The notes: generated by a model not told the origin, from the sequence alone. A stretch of DNA of 64,000 nucleotides from Cycas panzhihuaensis (GCA_023213395.1 CM041465.1:74903741-74967740), one strand, 5' to 3'; positions 21,831 to 34,465 are shown, counted from the first letter of the stretch. Numbers and translations are program-made.

Positions 21831-22414
21831 CAATAGTTTGTTCCATAAGCATCTCATTTCCTTCTTCAAAATGATGAGGGGTAGGTTCGATCGAAGAAAT
21901 AGACTCCTGGGGTTTAGAATGATCAACTATAACTTTAGAAAACCCTAATTTATGATGTCCATAAGGTAATCCAAGAGATGAGCCCACTAAATGCTTAACA
22001 ATCGCCTCATCACTCTTGAAATGATCAAGGTAAAAGAGGTTAAAAAGACAAAGGTTCTTAGATTGAGAAATAAAATATAGAAGAGGACTAACCAAAGAGT
22101 TTGGAATGGGTACAAACTCTATGATTGATGAAACTTAAGAAAAGAGAATAGGCCTATCCACAAACTCCTAAATTGAGGAAAAAAGTTATTTAAACTTTTG
22201 ATTATCTATGTTATGATCGGGGTAGGATCTAGATATCAAGACAAGTGAAGATATAGGATGATCCACATGAGGAAGGAGAAGAAAAGAGATAGTAGAAATG
22301 GAATTAACTTCCCATACTATAGTGGAGATTTTACAACTATTTTGACCTATATCAAGTGAATCAATATCTTCACCATCTAACTCCAAGTCTATGTGTTGAT
22401 ACAATAATATATTT
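21831..22414 (-). pseudogene. Tat PR-RT linker region
   Basis: Minus open stretches at 22,186-22,404 and 21,754-22,095 are acidic and Ser/Leu-rich (DLELDGEDIDSLDIG; HHFEEGNEMLMEQTIDLDLE) and pass directly into the RT. Long variable linkers here are usual in Tat. Copia A interrupts it at 22,420. Confidence 0.65.
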
Positions 22415-22419
22415 CTCTC

Positions 22420-22876
22420 TGTTGGATATTATGGCAACAATTATAGGGCTAAAATTATGGCATGTTTTCAGCACAGTTTCCCCCCCTAATCTTTCTCAAG
22501 GGGTTCCAAGGGGGGCGAGAGCCCCCCTTGGTGAGGTGCCGGTGGGGTTCGGGGATGATAGTCAGGCCAAAAATTAGCCATGTAAAGCATATTAAAATGT
22601 AAAGAGAATCAAGGTCATTCGATACAAATACCCTAGATTCTACAGTTGAGATTTAGGTCTTGGATGTTCCTCTCATATAGCCCGTTTTAGGGATTTTCTT
22701 ATTATGTTGTAATGTAATGCAATGTACTATGATGTTTAGCTTTCATTTTCACATTATTGTATAATCTCTTATTTTAGAACTTGTATGTAATTTTAAGTTT
22801 TGATTTCTATAACTAGTTGTAAGAATGCAATAGATCTTGGTGGCGGTTAAAGGGTTGGGACCTTGTATTCTCAACA
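22420..22876 (+). repeat. copia A 5' LTR
   Basis: The 457-bp LTR runs from TGTTGGATATT to TTCTCAACA. It matches 26,920-27,393. It contains a strong GC hairpin at 22,506-22,531. Confidence 0.95.
22506..22531 (+). promoter_or_regulatory. 11-bp GC hairpin with GAGA loop in LTR
   Basis: CCAAGGGGGGC pairs perfectly with GCCCCCCTTGG around a GAGA loop (a GNRA tetraloop if transcribed). The 3' LTR keeps a weaker version at 27,006-27,027 with one mismatch. A terminator, dimerisation or packaging structure are possible roles; none is shown. Confidence 0.7.
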
Positions 22877-22878
22877 AG

Positions 22879-22890
22879 TGGTATCAGAGC
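22879..22890 (+). other. copia A primer-binding site
   Basis: TGGTATCAGAGC, complementary to initiator-Met tRNA, two bases after the LTR end. Confidence 0.95.
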
Positions 22891-22948
22891 CACTCTTTTT
22901 TCTTACAGTGAGTTTGTGAAGGTTTTGGTGTCGACTTTTCTACACCAA

Positions 22949-25900
22949 ATGGCAAAACTAGCAGGTGCAAAGTTCAAGGTGGAGAAATTCAATGGCAAGA
23001 ATAACTTCAAGTTGTAGAAGTTAAAAGCGTATGATATTCTTGTACAGTAGGGTTTGTAAAAAGCCCTTGCAGGCAAATCAAAGAAACCCGTAGGGATGGA
23101 TGATGATGAATGGGATGATTTAGACAAAAAGACACTTAGCACAATATGATTGTGCTTGGTGGATGAAGTTTTATTTAACACGAGGGGAGGCGAGTAAACA
23201 AGATTATGGACCTGGTTGGAAGGCTTGTATATGACCAAATCAGTAACGAATCGAATCTACTTGAAGAGGCAATTGTACTCATTATAGATAAAGGAAGGTA
23301 AAAAAATTGCTGACCATTTAAATATTTTTAATACTCTTATTTATCAATTGACTAGTATCAATGTTAAAATTAAGGATGAGGACAAGGCTATTACCCTGTT
23401 ATGCTCATTACCTGAATCCTGGGATAATATTATCACCTCAATTAGTTTTAGCACTACAGATGAATTGGAATATGATTCTGTTGTGAGTGCTTTGCTAATG
23501 GAAGAATTACAGAGGAAGTCTAGTCTTGAAACTTCCACACCAGAAGCCATGACAGTAAGGGGTAGAACGTTTGAGAGAGGACAAAACTCTAGGGATACAT
23601 CAAGGTCTAAGTCAAAGAGCAAAAAGAGTAAGCTTAGGTGTTGGCATTGTAATAAGGCCGGTCACCTCAAGAAGGATTGTTATAAAAGGAAAGAGTTCCA
23701 AAAAAAGGAAGATCCTACCAAGGAAGCGAATCAGGTGGAGTCAAATCAAGGTATGGATGATGATGTCTTGGTCACTTATAATATTTCTCATTATCACCAT
23801 GACTGGTTATTAGATTTAGGTGCTTTGCACCACATGTGTCTACACAAGAGTTATTTCTTATCATACCAACCTCTTGATGGTGGTGATGTGATTATAGGAA
23901 ACGAAGTTTCTTATAAGACAGTAGGCATTGGTAGCATCTGAATTAAGATGTTCGATGGGGTAGTCAGAACATTAACTGAGGTTAGACATGTACCCAATTT
24001 GAAAATGAATCTGATTTCCTTGGGTGAATTAGATTCAGGTGGTTTTAAGTATATAGGTCATGAAGGAGTCCTAAAGGTGTCAAAGAGCGCCTTGGTTGTT
24101 ATGAAAGCCTTAAACAAATGAAATCTTTACATTTTAGTGGGAAGTACAGATGTCAGCCAAGCAGCTACAGCGTCAAAGACTACAGAAGATCCTGCTCAGC
24201 TATGGCATTAGAGACTTGGGCACATGAGTGAGAAAGGACTTAAGGTGCTGATAAACCATAAGTTGCTTCCTAACTTGCAGCTTTCAGACTTGGCTTTCTG
24301 TAAACATTGTGTTTTTGAAAAATAGTATAGACTCAGGTTTAAAGTAGGGAGTCACACTAGTAAAGGTATTCTAGATTACATACATTCAGATGTATGGGGA
24401 CCAGCCCCTAAAATATCTTGTGGAGGATCATTGTATTTTGTCACATTTATAGATGATTACTCCAGGAAGGTATGGGTCTATTTTTTGAAAATGAAATCTG
24501 AAGTGTTTAGTGTGTTTAAGCAGTTCAAGGCTCTAGTTGAGAACAATACTGATAACATAATCAAATGTTTAATAATTGACAATGGAGGTGAGTTCAACTC
24601 TTTAGAATTTGAGAACTATTGCAGAGAAGCTGGGATCGAAAGACATAAGACCACTAGCTATACTTCGCAACAAAATAGCATTGCTGAGAGGATGAATATG
24701 ACACTCTTGGAAAGAGCAAGAAGCATGCTAAGTAATGCAAGAGTAGAGCAGGGCTTGTGGGCAAAAGCTATTCAAACAACTTGCTATCTGGTAAACAGGT
24801 CACTATCACTTGCAATAGATTGCAAGATTCCTGAAGAGGTATGGACTGGACATCCATGTGATTATTCAAATTTAAAAGTTTTTGGTTGTGATGCTTATGC
24901 ATGGACTGACAAAAGTAAATGTTCAAAGTTAGACCCAAAATCCAAGAGATATATCTTTGTTAGTTATGGTGATAAGGATGGTGTGAAGGGATACAGGTTG
25001 TGGGATCCTATAACCCACAAAATTACCATTAACAAAGATGTCGTATTTGATGAACCTCCCCTTGTAAAATCAGACAGTGGAAAAGTTGAAATGAAACAGG
25101 AGTAGCAAGTTGAACATCAACAAGTCAAGTTTCAATTGCAACCATCTATGGAATCAGAAGAGTATGAAGATCTTTCTGAAGATGAATTAATAGCAGATTC
25201 ACAGGAGTATGTAGACACTCCTCTGCCAACAGTTAGAAGATCTACACAAGTTAGTCATCCACTTGACAGGTACAACACTTCTATTTCTATTGCTTTAGTT
25301 TCTAATGATGGTAAGCCCACATGTTATTAGGAAGTAGTAGATGATATCCATGGTGAGAAGTAGATAAGGGCTATACAAGAAGAGATAGATGCTTTAAAGA
25401 AAAATAATTCATGGGACTTGGTAGAACTTCCACATAGTAGGAAGACTATTGGTTGCAAGTGGGTTTTTAAAAAGAAAATAGATGTTGATAGAAAGGTTGA
25501 TAAATACATGGCAAGACTGGTGGCTAAAGGTTTTGCACAGAAAGCAGGTATTGACTTTCATGAGATCTTTTCACCAGTTGTTAAACTTATTTCAATTCAA
25601 GTGTTATTAGCATTGGTAGCTTCTCTCAATTTGGAGTTGGAGAAGTTAGATGTAAAAATAACTTTTCTACATGGAGATTTAGATGAGGAAATTTACATGG
25701 ATCAACCAGAAGGGTTTGTATAAGATGGCAGGAAAAGACTTATTTACAGGCTCAAGAAATCATTGTATGGCTTGAAGCAATCACCCAAGCAGTGGTATAA
25801 GAAGTTTGATGCCTTCCTGGAGAGCCAAAATTTCAAAAGAAATGAGTATGATCATTGTGTTTACTTTAAATTTATAGACAGTGGCTTATTCATTATCTTG

Positions 25901-26872
25901 GTGTTATATGTTGATGACATACTAGTTGCAAGCAAGAGCATGGAAGAAATCAATAAGCTAAAGGCTCAATTGGCTAGGACTTTTGATATGAAGGATCTAG
26001 GAGTTGCAAAACAAATCTTAGGCATGGATATACATACAGACAGGAAAAATGGTAAGCTATGGTTATCACAACAGAAATATGTAGAGAATGTACGAACCAG
26101 GTTTGGTATGGCAAATATGAAACTAGTGAGTATCCCACTGGCTTCCCACTTCAAGCTTTCTTCAAATATGAGTCCTAGTAGTGAAGAAGAAAAGGCTTAT
26201 ATGTCTCATGTTCTTTATGCCAGTGTAGTAGGAAGTTTGATGTATACCATAGTATGTACAAGACCTGATATTTCACATGCAGTCGGTGTAGTTAGCAGGT
26301 TTATGGCAAATCCAGGAAAGGAACATTAAGCTGCAGTGAAATGGGTGCTTCAGTATTTGAGAGGCACGAGTGACTATCGCATCACCTTTGGAGGTACAGG
26401 TAATCAAGTTTGTGGATACATTGATTCAAACTTTGTAGGAGATTTAGATAAAAGAAGGTCTACTTCAGGTTATGTTTTTACTCTTGCAAATGGTCCAGTT
26501 AGTTGGATGTCCAAATTGTAGAGCATAATTGCACTGCTAACCATGGAAGCTGAATATGTTGCTGCAACACATGCTTGTAAAGAAGCAATCTAGTTACAGG
26601 GTCTATTGGTTGAGCTTGGAAGGAGACAGGAAAATATAAAGGTATTTTGTGATAGTCAAAGTGCCATTTACTTAGCCAAGAATCTAGTTTATCATAGTAG
26701 AACAAAGCATATTGCTCTTAAGTACCATTTCGTTAGACAGGTTGTGGAAGTAGGTGGAGTGGTACTTGAGAAGATTCACACCAATCAGAATTATACTCAT
26801 ATATTCACAAAATCAGTACCAGTAGAGAAGTTCAAATGGTGTTTGACTTCTCTTAGCTTGCAGAAAAGATGA
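22949..26872 (+). pseudogene. copia A gag-pol polyprotein, one frame with about 17 stops
   Basis: The frame from ATG 22,949 to TGA 26,872 (about 1,307 codons) needs no frameshift. In order: gag start MAKLAGAKFKVEKFNGKNN; zinc knuckle CWHCNKAGHLKKDC (23,640); protease WLLDLGALHHMC (D-S-G-A now D-L-G-A); GAG-pre-integrase LGHMSEKGL; integrase HSDVWGP, IIDNGGEF and NSIAERMN with D, D, E kept (24,380-24,700); RT with KWVFKKKIDVD, GLKQSPKQWY, LYVDDILVAS (25,900); RNase H GYIDSNFVGDLDKRRSTSGY and MEAEYVAATHACKEA. Stops occur near 23,940, 24,119, 24,209, 24,323, 25,103, 25,328, 25,721, 26,327 and 26,519, among others, mainly where family members have Gln, Trp or Arg. It resembles the Tnt1/Tork type. 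Confidence 0.95.
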
Positions 26873-26909
26873 GGAAGAGTCCAAGAAAGGTGCCGGGTAA
26901 TTGTTGTCA

Positions 26910-26919
26910 AGGTGGAGAT
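26910..26919 (+). other. copia A polypurine tract
   Basis: AGGTGGAGAT directly precedes the 3' LTR start TGTTGG at 26,920, the place where plus-strand DNA synthesis is primed. Confidence 0.75.
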
Positions 26920-27393
26920 TGTTGGATATTATAACATCAATTATGGGGCAAAAATTATGGTATGTTTTTAGCATGGTTTCTCTCCCTAATATTTCTGGGG
27001 GGGTTCCAAGGAGGCGAGGCCCCTTGGTCGGTGTGGGGTTGTGGAATGCCCCATGGGTGGGGTTGAGGGCAATAGCCCAGGCCTAAAAAATTAGCCATGT
27101 AAAGCATATTAAAATGTAAAGAGAATTAGGGTCATTCGATACAAATACCCTAGATTCTATGGTTGAGATTTAGGTCTTGGATGTTCCTCTCATGTAGCCC
27201 ATTTTAGAGCTTTTCTTATTATGTTATAATGTAATGTAATGTACTATGATGTTTAGCTTTCATTTTCATGTTATTGTATAATCTCTTATTTTAGAACTTA
27301 CATGTAATTTTAAGTTTCGATTTCTATAACTAGTTGTAAGAATGCAATAGATCTTGGTGGTAGTTAAAGGGTTGGGACCTTGTATTCTCAACA
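26920..27393 (+). repeat. copia A 3' LTR
   Basis: The 474-bp partner of 22,420-22,876, with the same TGTTGGATATT start and TTCTCAACA end. Most differences lie in the first 170 bases. Confidence 0.95.
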
Positions 27394-27696
27394 CTCTCAT
27401 GCCTATTTAACTATGTCTTAAAGAAATAAGAGTGAGAGAATGATGGGGAAGCATCAATGCATGAGTTGTGTATAGGTAAAGTCAAAGAAGTAGCCAATGA
27501 AGAACTAGTAATGAGAGGAACCATTGTATTTGTCCCTAAAGGCAAGTACAAAACATGCAAAAAATAATGTTAAACTAGAGGAAAGGTACTTCTGTGAATA
27601 GGCCTAGTTGGGGGTGAGCCTCCATGAGGTACAATAGAAGAAGAGGTTACTTGTTCATCAGGAATAATAGAAGAGGATGAAGCCAAAGTGGAAGAG
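27394..27696 (-). pseudogene. Tat linker sliver between copia A and copia B
   Basis: About 300 bases of the host Tat element remain between the two insertions. The minus strand has Ser/Thr/Pro-rich pieces with stops, like the variable PR-RT linker on the other side of copia A. The sliver begins with the copia A duplication CTCTC and ends with AAGAG at 27,692, the copia B duplication. Confidence 0.7.
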
Positions 27697-28000
27697 GTTA
27701 ATGTATCAAGGTCATTTATGTAGATTAATTATGTGACCTTAGGATATATTGTTAGCATTAGTCTCTTAATGAAATATATTTTATGTGTATTTAGATGTAA
27801 TTTTGGGTTCATGTCATTAGGCAGGAAAATCCTAACCCTAATGCTCACCATCAATAATAAAAGGCAAAATCTTAAGGGGGGAGTCATTATTCATTCTCAC
27901 CTCCAAGCTTAACTCTCATATCTTATTTCATCTCTTTTTCATTCTCCATTGCCATTGTGTGCATGTGAGTGATTTATTCATGAGATCCATCATTCCTTCA
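27697..28000 (+). repeat. copia B 5' LTR
   Basis: Closely matches 40,519-40,824 along its length, from TTAATGTAT through the shared gtgaccttaggatatattgt block to CTTCA. Its outermost bases are eroded. Confidence 0.92.
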
Positions 28001-28002
28001 TG

Positions 28003-28014
28003 TGGTATTAGAGC
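28003..28014 (+). other. copia B primer-binding site
   Basis: TGGTATTAGAGC, one base from the usual initiator-Met tRNA site, just after the LTR. Confidence 0.88.
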
Positions 28015-28501
28015 TAGAAAGGGATCTGTTCACTCCATTCCACTTGCATGGAGTAATTTTACCTCTCCTTCACCTTCAATGTGAAGTATTGAGAGTGCAC
28101 TCATCATTTTTAATATTTTGAGAGCTTATAATTATAGTACTTTGTATGTTTCTACTTTTCCTATGTGTATAAAATTTCATAGGTGGAAAATGTAGGTTTT
28201 TGAAGCCGTTTGGTTACCAGAACATTCCCAGAAGCATTAAAGGCCTATAATTTTATGAAAAATTTGATCATCTTAGATTTTGATGAAATTTGTCATGAAT
28301 GGTCACCTTTTATACAAGATCATTTTGTCTTCTAGAGTAGCTTTAGATTGACTGTAATAACGAAGTTTTAGTTGAAATAAAAGGGTAAAATTTATGGATA
28401 AGTGACTTAAGGCACTTTTGTGATGAAATCCTTTAATTATAAGCTAAAAATATGAAATTTTTATTTAGGGATCTGATAGATTTATATCTTAAGATCATTT
28501 T
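28015..28501 (+). other. copia B leader, left part
   Basis: AT-rich untranslated leader after the PBS with no convincing frame. It continues at 34,971 on the far side of the L1. Confidence 0.6.
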
Positions 28502-28527
28502 AAGATAAATCTCATCAAATTTCATCC
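28502..28527. repeat. L1 target-site duplication, left copy
   Basis: The 26 bases starting AAGATAAAT and ending AAATTTCATCC recur at 34,940-34,970, where a 5-base CCATC block is added after AAGATAAAT. The poly-T of the L1 tail follows immediately. Confidence 0.88.
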
Positions 28528-28649
28528 TTTTTATTTTTGATAAGGTAAAATAATATTAGAAGGGGTTTTAACTAGGTCCCCAAACCTTATACATCATAGC
28601 CCATCGGCTTAGGCAAGATGACCATGATAGGCCCATGGTCTAACCCAGA

Positions 28650-31600
28650 TTAATGAAGAGTCCTCTCAACCTCCCCTATTTGCTCCCCCAATATGTGCAT
28701 CAATCCTAACTAGACTCAGAAGCTCCTCTGGGAAGTTCTCCTTCTAGACCTTGGTTTTTTTCTTTAACACAACCTAGTTTACCAACCAATCCACCATTGA
28801 ATTCCCTTCCCTATAGGTATGCTAGATCTAAACACTCAACTTGGAGCTCATGATGTCTTGCATATCCCTAATAATCTCTATATTGTTCTAACCTGGCTCT
28901 GCCTCCCCCCTTAAGCACTTGATCACGTACAAGGAATCACCTTCTACAATCACTTTTTGTACCTCCTCCTCATCTAGCATAGTTACTGCACTTTGCATAG
29001 CCTATACCTCTACTCTTTGATTCGATTGGATACCTAAATAATCTGGAAAAGCCCATTTCACTATCCCCATATGATCCCTACAAAGACCTCCCTCTCCCGC
29101 CTCTTCGAGGTTTCCTTTAACGGCACCATCAAAGTTAATTTTTTCCCAGGTTGCTTTTGGTGGGTTCCATCTGATTGCTCTCTTCTTCTTGCTACCACCC
29201 TTCGGATAGCCAATTCCCCACGCATCAAGGATGCCTTCTTCTACCTTAGGGATCCTGTCCTCCTTTGGGGGGACTAACATCTCTATAATGCCTTTCCTGA
29301 TCTCACTGAATAGTTTAAAGTTGTCCATCTCTTTACTGTGAAAATTTCTCCTATTACACTCCTTCCAGATGTACCAAGTAACTACCGAGAGAATCATCTT
29401 CCAGAATCTACCCAGCGTTTTACTCTTGAATGGAGGTTCCCATGTAGACCATTGGTCTTTCAGTGTTTTAGGGGAAACCCATTCTAAACCTAGCCTCGAC
29501 CAGAAATCGTCCCAGATTCCCCGAGAATAGGGGCAATGTATACTGAGGTGGTCCAAAGTCTCAGCTTCCACCTTACATAATTTGCACATGTTCACCATAT
29601 GAAAACCCCACTTCAGGAGGTTATCTATTATTAGAATTTTGTTTTGAAGATAAATCCACCAGAAAGCTGCAATTTTTGAGAGAAGCCCCAACTTCCAAAC
29701 CCCAGCCAGCATGTTGTTCCGAGCCCATCCTTCTCTAATCATCATCAAGTTATATCTGTCTTTAACCGTGTATGAGCCTAAAGATGAAAGGGACCATACC
29801 AATGTGTTGGAAGAAGTACGCTTAGGGATATACTAGTTTTTTAATACCCCCTTCACACTTTGAATCTCCTCCTCAAAACCTTGCAACTCCTCAAATGATC
29901 TCCATTACCTGTTCTTGCCTTGCCCCTCCCAATAATGCTTGACTAAAATTCCATAAGTGTTCTCACAAGCCCTCTTCAAGTTACCAATATCTGGTGTCTC
30001 CTCTAACCTAGATGGACCGCACCACTTGTCTTCCTAAAACCTTATACTTTCTCTGTCCCTTAGTTTCCATTGTATTCCTTTGCACAAGATGGACTGTGTA
30101 GACCAAATAGCTTTCCAAATGGGGGATCTCGAGGAACTACACTCCTTGTCCTTCAAGAAATATTTATCCCCTAAATATTTCCTGGCTATAATTTTCCCCC
30201 ACACCGAACCTACCTCTTTGGTTAGTCTCCACCCCGTCTTAGCTAGGAGGGCTCTGTTGAAGAGTCCTAACCTTCTAACATTAAGTCCACCTACCCACTT
30301 GGGCTTACGTTCCTTCTCCCAAGATACTAGATGGAATCTGTTTTTATCTTTAGCCCTAGACCATAGAAATCTCTTCATAATGCCCTCAAGGGTAAAGATA
30401 ACCTTGCTCGACATCTTAAATAAGGACATTTAGTAGATTGCAATACTCTGAAGAGAGGCCACCATAAGCTAAATTTTCCCAGCCCAGCTTAGAAGCACCC
30501 CTTTCCAACTAGCCAACTTCCTGTTAAACCTACCCACGATAGGGTCCCACAAGTTCTTAACCATCTTACCCACAAAAAGTGGCATCCCTAGATATAAGGT
30601 GAGAAGGGGTCTACTGGAGATCTCTAAAACCCTGCTAATCCTTCTCTACAGCCTGTCTGATATATTGATGAAGAAAACTGAACTCTTATCCAAGTTAATT
30701 CTTTGATTGGTAGCCCTCTCATATGCCTAGAGACCAACTTTCAAGGCCCGAGCCTCACGCAGGGAAGCCCTGCTCAGAAAGATATTATCGTCAACAAATT
30801 GGTGATGGACAATATTATCCAAATTGGAGGATGGCTTCATTCCTGATATCCACCCTAGCCTCTAAGCTTCCATTATAGTCCTCCCTAACAATTTTGCCAT
30901 AATTATGAAGAGGAAGGGTGAGAGGGGGTCTCCTTATCTCAAACCCCTATAACCGAGAAAGAAAGATGTCGACCTCCCATTTAGAATCACTGAAAATGAA
31001 ACCCTAGATATACAACATCTCATACATTCCCTCCAAATCTCCCCAAAACCAAATGCTTTTAAATAGTCCAACAAACAGTCCCATGCCACTCGATCGTAGG
31101 CCTTGGACATATCTATTTTTATTATCATACCCGCCTCCTTCCTGTGAGAAGCCGGGCAAATTGTTTCATGAATTATAATAATACCATCCATAATTTATCT
31201 GCCCTTAACAAATCCATCCTGATTTAGAGAGATGATGGCCAGAAGGCACTCCTTGAGGAGGTTCGCTAACACTTTAGCCAGAATTTTATATTTTATATTG
31301 TAGAGTCTAATTGGTCTAAAATCTTCCATTACATCTGCTCCCTCCTTTTTCGGAATCAAGACCAGAAAGGTGGCATGCCATTCTTTTAGAATTGTCCTCC
31401 TGTGAAAAAATTCATTTAGCTCAAAAATTAAATCATCCTTGATAATATCCCAATATTCCTGAAAGAAAGCAGGAGGGAAACCATCCGGCCCTAGGGCCTT
31501 ATCCCTTCCCATTTTAAATAAGACTTTCTCGACTTCATCCTAAGAGAAAGGTTCTATCAGTTTGCTATTTTAAACTTCAGAGATGACATTCAGAATATAT

Positions 31601-32877
31601 TACATGAGGCCAGCCCTTAGATTAGGATCCTGACATCCAAGTTCTACATATAACTCCTTAAAGTAGTCCAATGCAATTCCTCCAAACTGATCCTCCAACT
31701 TGATCAAGACCCCATCCTTACTTCGTAGTTTGCTAATCCTATTGTGGACCCTATGCTTCAAGGTAGATAAATGGAAGAACTTAGTATTTCTGTCCCCGTC
31801 CCTTATCTATAGCTCCCTGGATTTCTGTTTCTAGTGGAGTTCCTCCCTAGTCAGCACCTCTTCTAGTTTACTGGTGGTAAATTATTCAGATTGATCCAAG
31901 TCCAGAGTTCTTCCCTCAAGTGGAATCCTTTCCTTGATCTTTTTATCTCCACCAGTAGGGAACCTTTGTCTTCAAAAATATTCCTAAAGACCTCCTTATT
32001 CCAAATTTTAATTTGTTGTTTAATCCAGTTTCGCTTCTTCGAAAACTTGAACATAGTGCATCTAGATACCGAAATTCCCCACCACTCACTGATCCTCTCC
32101 CTAAGATTGGGATGCTTCTACCACATAAGTTCAAAATGAAAGGCCCCCCCCCATGTTTACCTAGGAAGGACCCCTCCAGAACTAGGCGGGAATGGTCCGA
32201 TCCAGTTTTTGGGAGAGCCTCTAGTTTAATTCCCTCGTATTGGCAAGACCATTCATAATTGGTTAACATTCTGTCTAACCTACACTGAATATGATTATGT
32301 CCCAAACACCTATTGGACCAAGTATACCTAGCTCCCATGAGGGGGACACCATTAGACCACCCGATTGTAAAAACTCTCTAAAATCTAACATGCTCCTGGA
32401 CCACCCTTCTTACCCCCCTTTCTTCTCCTCCAGGTTTAGAGGCGTATTGAAGTCCCTAGCAACTAGCCATTGGCCTTCCCAGTCTTTATGTGCCTCCACC
32501 AACCTTTGTTATAAACTCTTCCCACCCTCTACTGTTGTAGGGGCATATACATTAGTGATCTGGCACGCCCTGTTGGTCTGCACACATACCAAACATAAGG
32601 TTATAAAATGTTCACTTTTGACCACCTCATAACCTTTCCACCTATTTGGGTTCCATAGGGAGACCAACCCCCCAAAGCTTGCTAATCCCATGGCCATCCT
32701 TCCTTCTCCCCTCCTCTAGATCTTGTTGAGCACCTCTCTTTCCTTAATCTAATCTAGTTGTGTCTCCTGCAAAAGAACTATATTCATGCCTATCCTTATC
32801 CCCATTTCCTTTACCAGTCTCTGCTTTGATGGGGCATTAAGGCCCCTTATGTTCTAGGATAAGACCTTCATAGTCAT
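28650..32877 (-). pseudogene. L1 ORF2: endonuclease-RT-RNase H
   Basis: From ATG 32,877 the frame opens MTMKVLS, then NIRGLNAPSKQRL and IVLLQETQLD (APE-type endonuclease), QITNVYAP and later RLDRMLTNYEW and TGSDHSRLVLE. RT follows: DKALGPDGFPPAFFQEYW, DFRPIRLYNIKYKILAKVLA, IIKIDMSKAYDRVAWDCL and QFVDDNIFLS (FVDD near 30,790, intact). Then a zinc-binding zf-RVT region (HMVNMCKLCKVEAETLDHL, about 29,550) and RNase H (NFDGAVKGNLEEAGEGG, about 29,130). One frame serves most of its length; about three frameshifts fall within the endonuclease part (32,500-31,520). The 3' end of the ORF is approximate. Confidence 0.93.
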
Positions 32878-33235
32878 CCCAAAACCCCTCTCGTCATCCT
32901 TTCCTACTTCTAAGGAGAGGATCCTCAATCACTCCCCCCTCCTTTAAAGTACTATGATATCCCATGTCAATCTAGGCCATTATTTCCTTCTCCCTAGTCA
33001 CCTTTTTAGGTGGCCTACCTACCCTCTTTTCTAGCCCATTGTCAGGAGCCTTTTTTGGGTCTAGCATATTACCTTCTGAGACCCATTTTCGAGACCCCCC
33101 TCCTACCTTTTCTAGTTCTGCTCATTTAACCCCACCTCCGACAACACCCTCTACTATGTTTCCTACCTAACCCTCCGCCTGGGCAGGGTCCCGAAGCCTC
33201 TCCTCTTCTACCTCTGAGAGGTAATCCTCCACATC

Positions 33236-34465
33236 CTAGTTGATGTTCTTCATAAGCTGGGCTAGAACCAGCTCTTTAGATATTGGGGAAATATCCCCTC
33301 CCACAAACACCTGACTAGCAGCCTTTGTCTGATCTTTGGAACCCTCTACCGTCAAACCCAGTACCGAGATCAGTGCCTGGTCTGCACTTCTAACATTATC
33401 TTCAACCTTAGTCTCACCTCTACCTGCCATCGTTTCATCTTCTTTCTCTTTACTACTATCTTCCTGGACCTCTTTGTCCTTAGCTGCCACCAATGGCTCA
33501 CCAACCTTTATTTTATCTTTGGAACACACCGCTGTAGCGCCCAGTTCCAAAATCAGAAACTGACTCAATACACTTTGGGTCCTATCAGTAACAACATCCA
33601 GTGCTTCACCTCTAAATACCTCATTTTCTTCACCTTCTAACTCTTTTCTATCCACTTCCCTAACTAACTTATCGGTGCCTTCAATTTCTCTATTTTCTTT
33701 CTCTTTACTTCCTTCCTCCTTGTCTATTCTTATTAGTACCCCTGGGCATTGAAAGGGAAGGTGCCCCCTATACTTGCACTTTGAGAATCTAAAGCCTTCC
33801 ACTTCAAAGAATAAACTTTGAATGATGGACCCTCCTACTGACTCGATCTCTATATCAGGTGGGAGGTCACTGTCAAGCCTAGTAAGGACGTAGAATCTTG
33901 CATTCATCAGTCGAGATCTATGTTTTGTCACCGAGTCCATTGCTAATAAAGGCCCGATCATCCTGGCTGCCCCTTTGACCATCTTTGGGTTCTAGAAATG
34001 CAGGGGAAGGCCTGACATCTACACCTATACTAGGGCTTGTTTTACCATTGGAATTTCAGGATCGAAATCTGGGTGCTACTTCTCCAGAGTCATGGCTTTC
34101 CTCCCAAATATCCAAGGAGATTTTAGGAGGATAACTATCATATCCTCCTGGTTTGCAAACCTGAAGAGGACGCATCCCTTTGGTATAGATATAACCTTAA
34201 CTAAGTTCCTTGTTTTCTATTTATTTCTAATCCAATCTCTAATGATGTCTAAACTGGGTCTAGGCCTTGAAAACCTACCCACCAAACCGTTTTCTGAGTA
34301 TTGGATGGTTTTGTCAGTTACCTCTTTTGGGACTAAAATTTTAAACCTGTTACCAATCTTAATAGGGTGAATCTCATATTCTTCAAGGTTTCCATTCCTC
34401 AAAATGTCAAGGTAAGTCCTGCCCGGAGGCGAGGATTGAGTCTGGTTTGGTAAATCTTGTAACAT
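33236..34465 (-). pseudogene. L1 ORF1, gag-like nucleic-acid-binding protein
   Basis: One minus frame spans 34,465-33,236 with a few TAG stops. It starts MLQDLPNQTQSSPPGRTY, has a DUF4283-like core (FRFANQEDMIVILLKSPWIF; MSGLPLHFxNP), and a zinc knuckle FSKCKYRGHLPFQC near 33,780 whose first Cys is Phe. An acidic Glu/Lys-rich tail follows. Stops at 34,217, 34,070 and around 34,020 and 33,993 fall where relatives have Trp or Gln, so TGG/CAG to TAG changes suffice. Confidence 0.9.

Larger units (their letters stand above)
22420..27393 (+). mobile_element. copia A: complete Ty1/copia element with TSD CTCTC
   Basis: The 4,974-bp element has LTRs at 22,420-22,876 and 26,920-27,393, PBS at 22,879, a single gag-pol frame (22,949-26,872) and a polypurine tract before the 3' LTR. 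CTCTC at 22,415-22,419 and 27,394-27,398 is the 5-bp target duplication. It sits in the Tat linker in the opposite orientation. LTRs match closely over their last 300 bases but differ around the GC-rich hairpin. All domains are present, but stops silence it. Confidence 0.96.

Noticed and set aside
22356-22577. 73-codon frame across the copia A LTR start
   Set aside because: It spans an insertion boundary (22,420) and the LTR hairpin; chance frame.
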